Positions 23,290-25,179 of a stretch of DNA of 25,179 nucleotides are shown here, piece by piece. Position numbers and translations under genes: made by a program. Each line of letters starts with the position of its first letter. The first letter of the stretch is position 1. Source of the DNA: CAYHGV01 sp964356135 (lineage in GTDB: Bacteria; Hydrothermota; Tepidihabitantia; CAYHGV01); assembly GCA_964356135.1 (NCBI GenBank), contig CAYHGV010000038.1, positions 1 through 25,179 of the forward strand, given 5' to 3'. The notes under the pieces are model-generated. The model saw nothing but the letters and a program-made list of their open reading frames with translations, was not told where the DNA came from and ran no database searches.

Positions 23290-23324
23290 CGGCTCGAATC
23301 GGCACTAAGAGTGCCGCCGAGCCG
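23290..23324. repeat. Nested palindrome, REP-like, next to a 'cttcgct...agaatgac' sequence
   Basis: CGGCTCG-aat-CGGCACT-aag-AGTGCCG-c-CGAGCCG forms two stacked 7-bp stems with a 3-base loop. It is flanked by 'gattcttcgcttg' and 'agctcagaatgacag', words typical of dispersed palindromic repeats. There is no T-tract, so it is not a standard terminator for ligA. The inner stem matches the hairpin core at 5635-5652. Confidence 0.7.
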
Positions 23325-23380
23325 AGCTCAGAATGACAGAAACGAGATGGTGACCCTACTAACGATAAAAGGCGGTTTTT

Positions 23381-25179
23381 TTACCGACCGATAAGTTTTA
23401 AAAACTCTTCTTCGGTGATAATCTTGACGCCCAAAGTTTTGGCTTTGTCGTATTTCGAGCCGGGGTCGGCGCCGGCTAAGACATAATCGGTTTTTTTTGA
23501 AACCGAAGATGAAACGGTACCTCCGAACGAGATAATCATCTCGGTCGCCTGTTCGCGGGTATAGTTTTTCAAAGTGCCGGTCAGGACAAAGGTTTTACCG
23601 GTGAAAGGTTTTGGACCCCCAGCACCGGTGGTTGCTTCGAAATTGAGTCCAACTTTCTTTAAGCGGTTGATGAGGAGAAGATTTTTGTCATCTCTGAAAA
23701 AATCGGTAATACTTCCGGCAACGGTCGGTCCGAGACCGTAAATGCCGGCAATCGCTTCCGGTTTAGCTTTTTTTAACAAATCAATCGAGGGGAACGTCTG
23801 GGCTAAAAGCCGGGCGGCATGAATGCCGACATTGCGGATTCCCAGGGCGAAGAGAACTTTGTAAAAGGGTTGAGTTTTACTCTTTTCTAATGCGGTTAAG
23901 AGATTTCCCGAAGATTTTTTGCCCATCCGTTCTAATGCCATTAATTGTTCAAGCCTTAAATGGTATAAATCGGCAAAGTCTTTGACCAAACCTCGGTCAA
24001 CGAGCATTTCAATAAGGGCTTTTCCGAAGCCCTCAATATCCATCGCACCCCGACTGGCAAAGTGTCCGATGCGGCGTTTGACCTGTGCCGGGCAGGAGGC
24101 GTTAATGCAGCGCCAGGCTGCTTCTTCCTCGGGCCGGATGATTTTACTCCCGCATACCGGGCAGGTCTGGGGCATTTTGAAGGTTCTTTCTTTGCCGGTT
24201 CGTTTTTCGGTGACTACTTTTACTACCTTGGGGATAACCTCGCCACCCTTTTCGATTATTACCGTATCGCCGATTCGTATATCCTTTCGTTTGATTTCGT
24301 CTTCATTGTGCAGGGTGGCGCGGGAGATGGTGGAACCGGATAAAAAGACCGGCTGGAGAAGGGCTACGGGTGTTATCACGCCGGTTCTGCCAACCTGGAG
24401 ACCAATCCCCGTAATCTCGGTTGTTGCCTGGCGCGGTGGGTATTTGAAGGCGCATGCCCAGCGCGGCGACTTTATCGTTTCACCTAATTCCTCCCGCTGG
24501 CTGAAATTGTCTACCTTAATCACCATTCCGTCAACTTCATATGCGAGCGCATCGCGTTTATTCTCCCATTCCTGGCAATAGTGTATGACCTCAGTAATTG
24601 AATCGCAGAGTTTAATGTGTTCGATGGTCTTAAAACCGGCGGATTGTAATGCGGCAAGGAGCTGATAATGCGAAGGGTATTTTTTCCGGGGCGGCTCGGG
24701 TACGGTATGGATAAAGATGTCGAGTTTACGCTGGGCGACGAGTTTCGGGTCCTGGAGTTTTAAACTGCCGGCGGCGGCATTTCTCGGGTTGGCAAACAGC
24801 GGTTCTTCGGCTTCTTCCCGCTCGAGGTTCAGTTCTTCCAACTTTTTTTTGGTGAGATAGACTTCGCCCCGTATTTCGATATTCTGCAAATCCGGATCAT
24901 CCGACAGCATCGAGAGCGGAACGGTTTTAATCGTCTTTAGGTTCTGGGTGATGTCATCGCCGGTTGTACCGTCTCCCCGGGTAGCTGCCTGAACCAGACG
25001 GCCGTTCTTATACCGAAGGGATACGGCGACACCGTCGACTTTCAATTCCGCCACATACTTCACCGTGCCGATCCCTTTTTTTACCCGCTGGTCGAATTCT
25101 TTGAGTTCGTCGTACGAGTAGGTGTTATCAAGGCTGAGCATCGGAATGGTATGGGTGACGCTCTTGAATTCTTTAACTG
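23381..25179 (-). CDS. ligA: NAD-dependent DNA ligase LigA, 5' end outside window
   Basis: Seals DNA nicks using NAD in replication and repair. The frame remains open to the window edge: the codons before the first visible ATG (25141) read 'VKEFKSVTHTIPMLSLDNTYS', typical of LigA. About 599 residues are therefore visible and only the N-terminal Ia domain and a little more are missing. The adenylated lysine is in 'AELKVDGVAVSL' (KxDG). An OB-fold follows, then a four-cysteine zinc finger ('CPVCGSK' and 'CINASCPAQ'), tandem HhH motifs ('MEDIEGFGKAL'-type 'AMDIEGFGKALIEML', 'LFALGIRNVGIHAARLL') and a C-terminal BRCT domain ('FTGKTFVLTGTLKNYTREQA'). All catalytic parts in view look intact. Confidence 0.96.
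   Translation of the reverse strand, partial: VKEFKSVTHTIPMLSLDNTYSYDELKEFDQRVKKGIGTVKYVAELKVDGVAVSLRYKNGRLVQAATRGDGTTGDDITQNLKTIKTVPLSMLSDDPDLQNIEIRGEVYLTKKKLEELNLEREEAEEPLFANPRNAAAGSLKLQDPKLVAQRKLDIFIHTVPEPPRKKYPSHYQLLAALQSAGFKTIEHIKLCDSITEVIHYCQEWENKRDALAYEVDGMVIKVDNFSQREELGETIKSPRWACAFKYPPRQATTEITGIGLQVGRTGVITPVALLQPVFLSGSTISRATLHNEDEIKRKDIRIGDTVIIEKGGEVIPKVVKVVTEKRTGKERTFKMPQTCPVCGSKIIRPEEEAAWRCINASCPAQVKRRIGHFASRGAMDIEGFGKALIEMLVDRGLVKDFADLYHLRLEQLMALERMGKKSSGNLLTALEKSKTQPFYKVLFALGIRNVGIHAARLLAQTFPSIDLLKKAKPEAIAGIYGLGPTVAGSITDFFRDDKNLLLINRLKKVGLNFEATTGAGGPKPFTGKTFVLTGTLKNYTREQATEMIISFGGTVSSSVSKKTDYVLAGADPGSKYDKAKTLGVKIITEEEFLKLIGR

Noticed and set aside
1..25179. CRISPR array, tRNA or rRNA genes, prophage or IS transposase
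   Set aside because: No regularly spaced repeats, cloverleaf-like sequences, rRNA signatures or transposase/integrase motifs were seen. This was by eye; tRNAscan and BLAST would be decisive.

Overview
The window looks like chromosomal DNA from an uncultured, free-living bacterium of roughly balanced GC. Genes are densely packed in short operons on both strands. Secreted proteins end in FlgD-like or type IX secretion-type C-terminal sorting domains, and lipoproteins with 'GNxWxY'-type sequences occur. Together with Tdh/Kbl threonine catabolism and a B12-dependent ribonucleotide reductase, this suggests a candidate phylum such as WOR-3 (Stahlbacteria) or a relative of the FCB group. The assignment is an inference from gene content. 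No rRNA or tRNA is present to support it.

Layout. 3-2941 (+): end of a secreted Asp-box (BNR) beta-propeller protein, then a small membrane PH-like protein, a peroxiredoxin and a nitroreductase, each with a strong Shine-Dalgarno (SD) site. 3121-4593 (+): an SPL-type radical SAM protein with what looks like a DNA polymerase beta/PolX-type HhH domain at its C-terminus, then a DUF6504-like small protein. The two are separated by a short insert between 21-bp direct repeats. 4615-6727 (-): thiL and rlmN, with paired hairpins between them. 6828-10128 (+): nrdJ preceded by two NrdR-box-like sites, carrying a 363-residue LAGLIDADG intein at the catalytic cysteine. 10177-13292 (+): cysS-deoC-tdh, tightly coupled, from an apparently leaderless promoter. 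13437-16639 (-): a large secreted repeat protein and a lipoprotein. 16640-17433: a gene-poor divergent region with promoters facing both ways, a diverged sequence duplication and several very small ORFs. 17434-20656 (+): acetyl-CoA synthetase, stand-alone acyl carrier protein and Kbl. 20737-21375 (+): lipoprotein. 21432-23090 (-): secreted subtilisin-like protease with a sorting domain. 23381-25179 (-): NAD-dependent DNA ligase, cut by the window edge.

Functional links. Tdh and Kbl together convert threonine to glycine and acetyl-CoA. Kbl is encoded with an acetate-activating enzyme and an ACP, which is unexpected because Kbl normally uses free CoA thioesters. The SPL/HhH protein and the DUF6504-like protein may form a small DNA-repair-related unit. 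The points most worth a second look are the SPL-HhH fusion with its duplicated junction, the acs-acp-kbl cassette, the intein plus NrdR control of nrdJ, and the unexplained small-ORF region upstream of the 16.1-16.6 kb lipoprotein.
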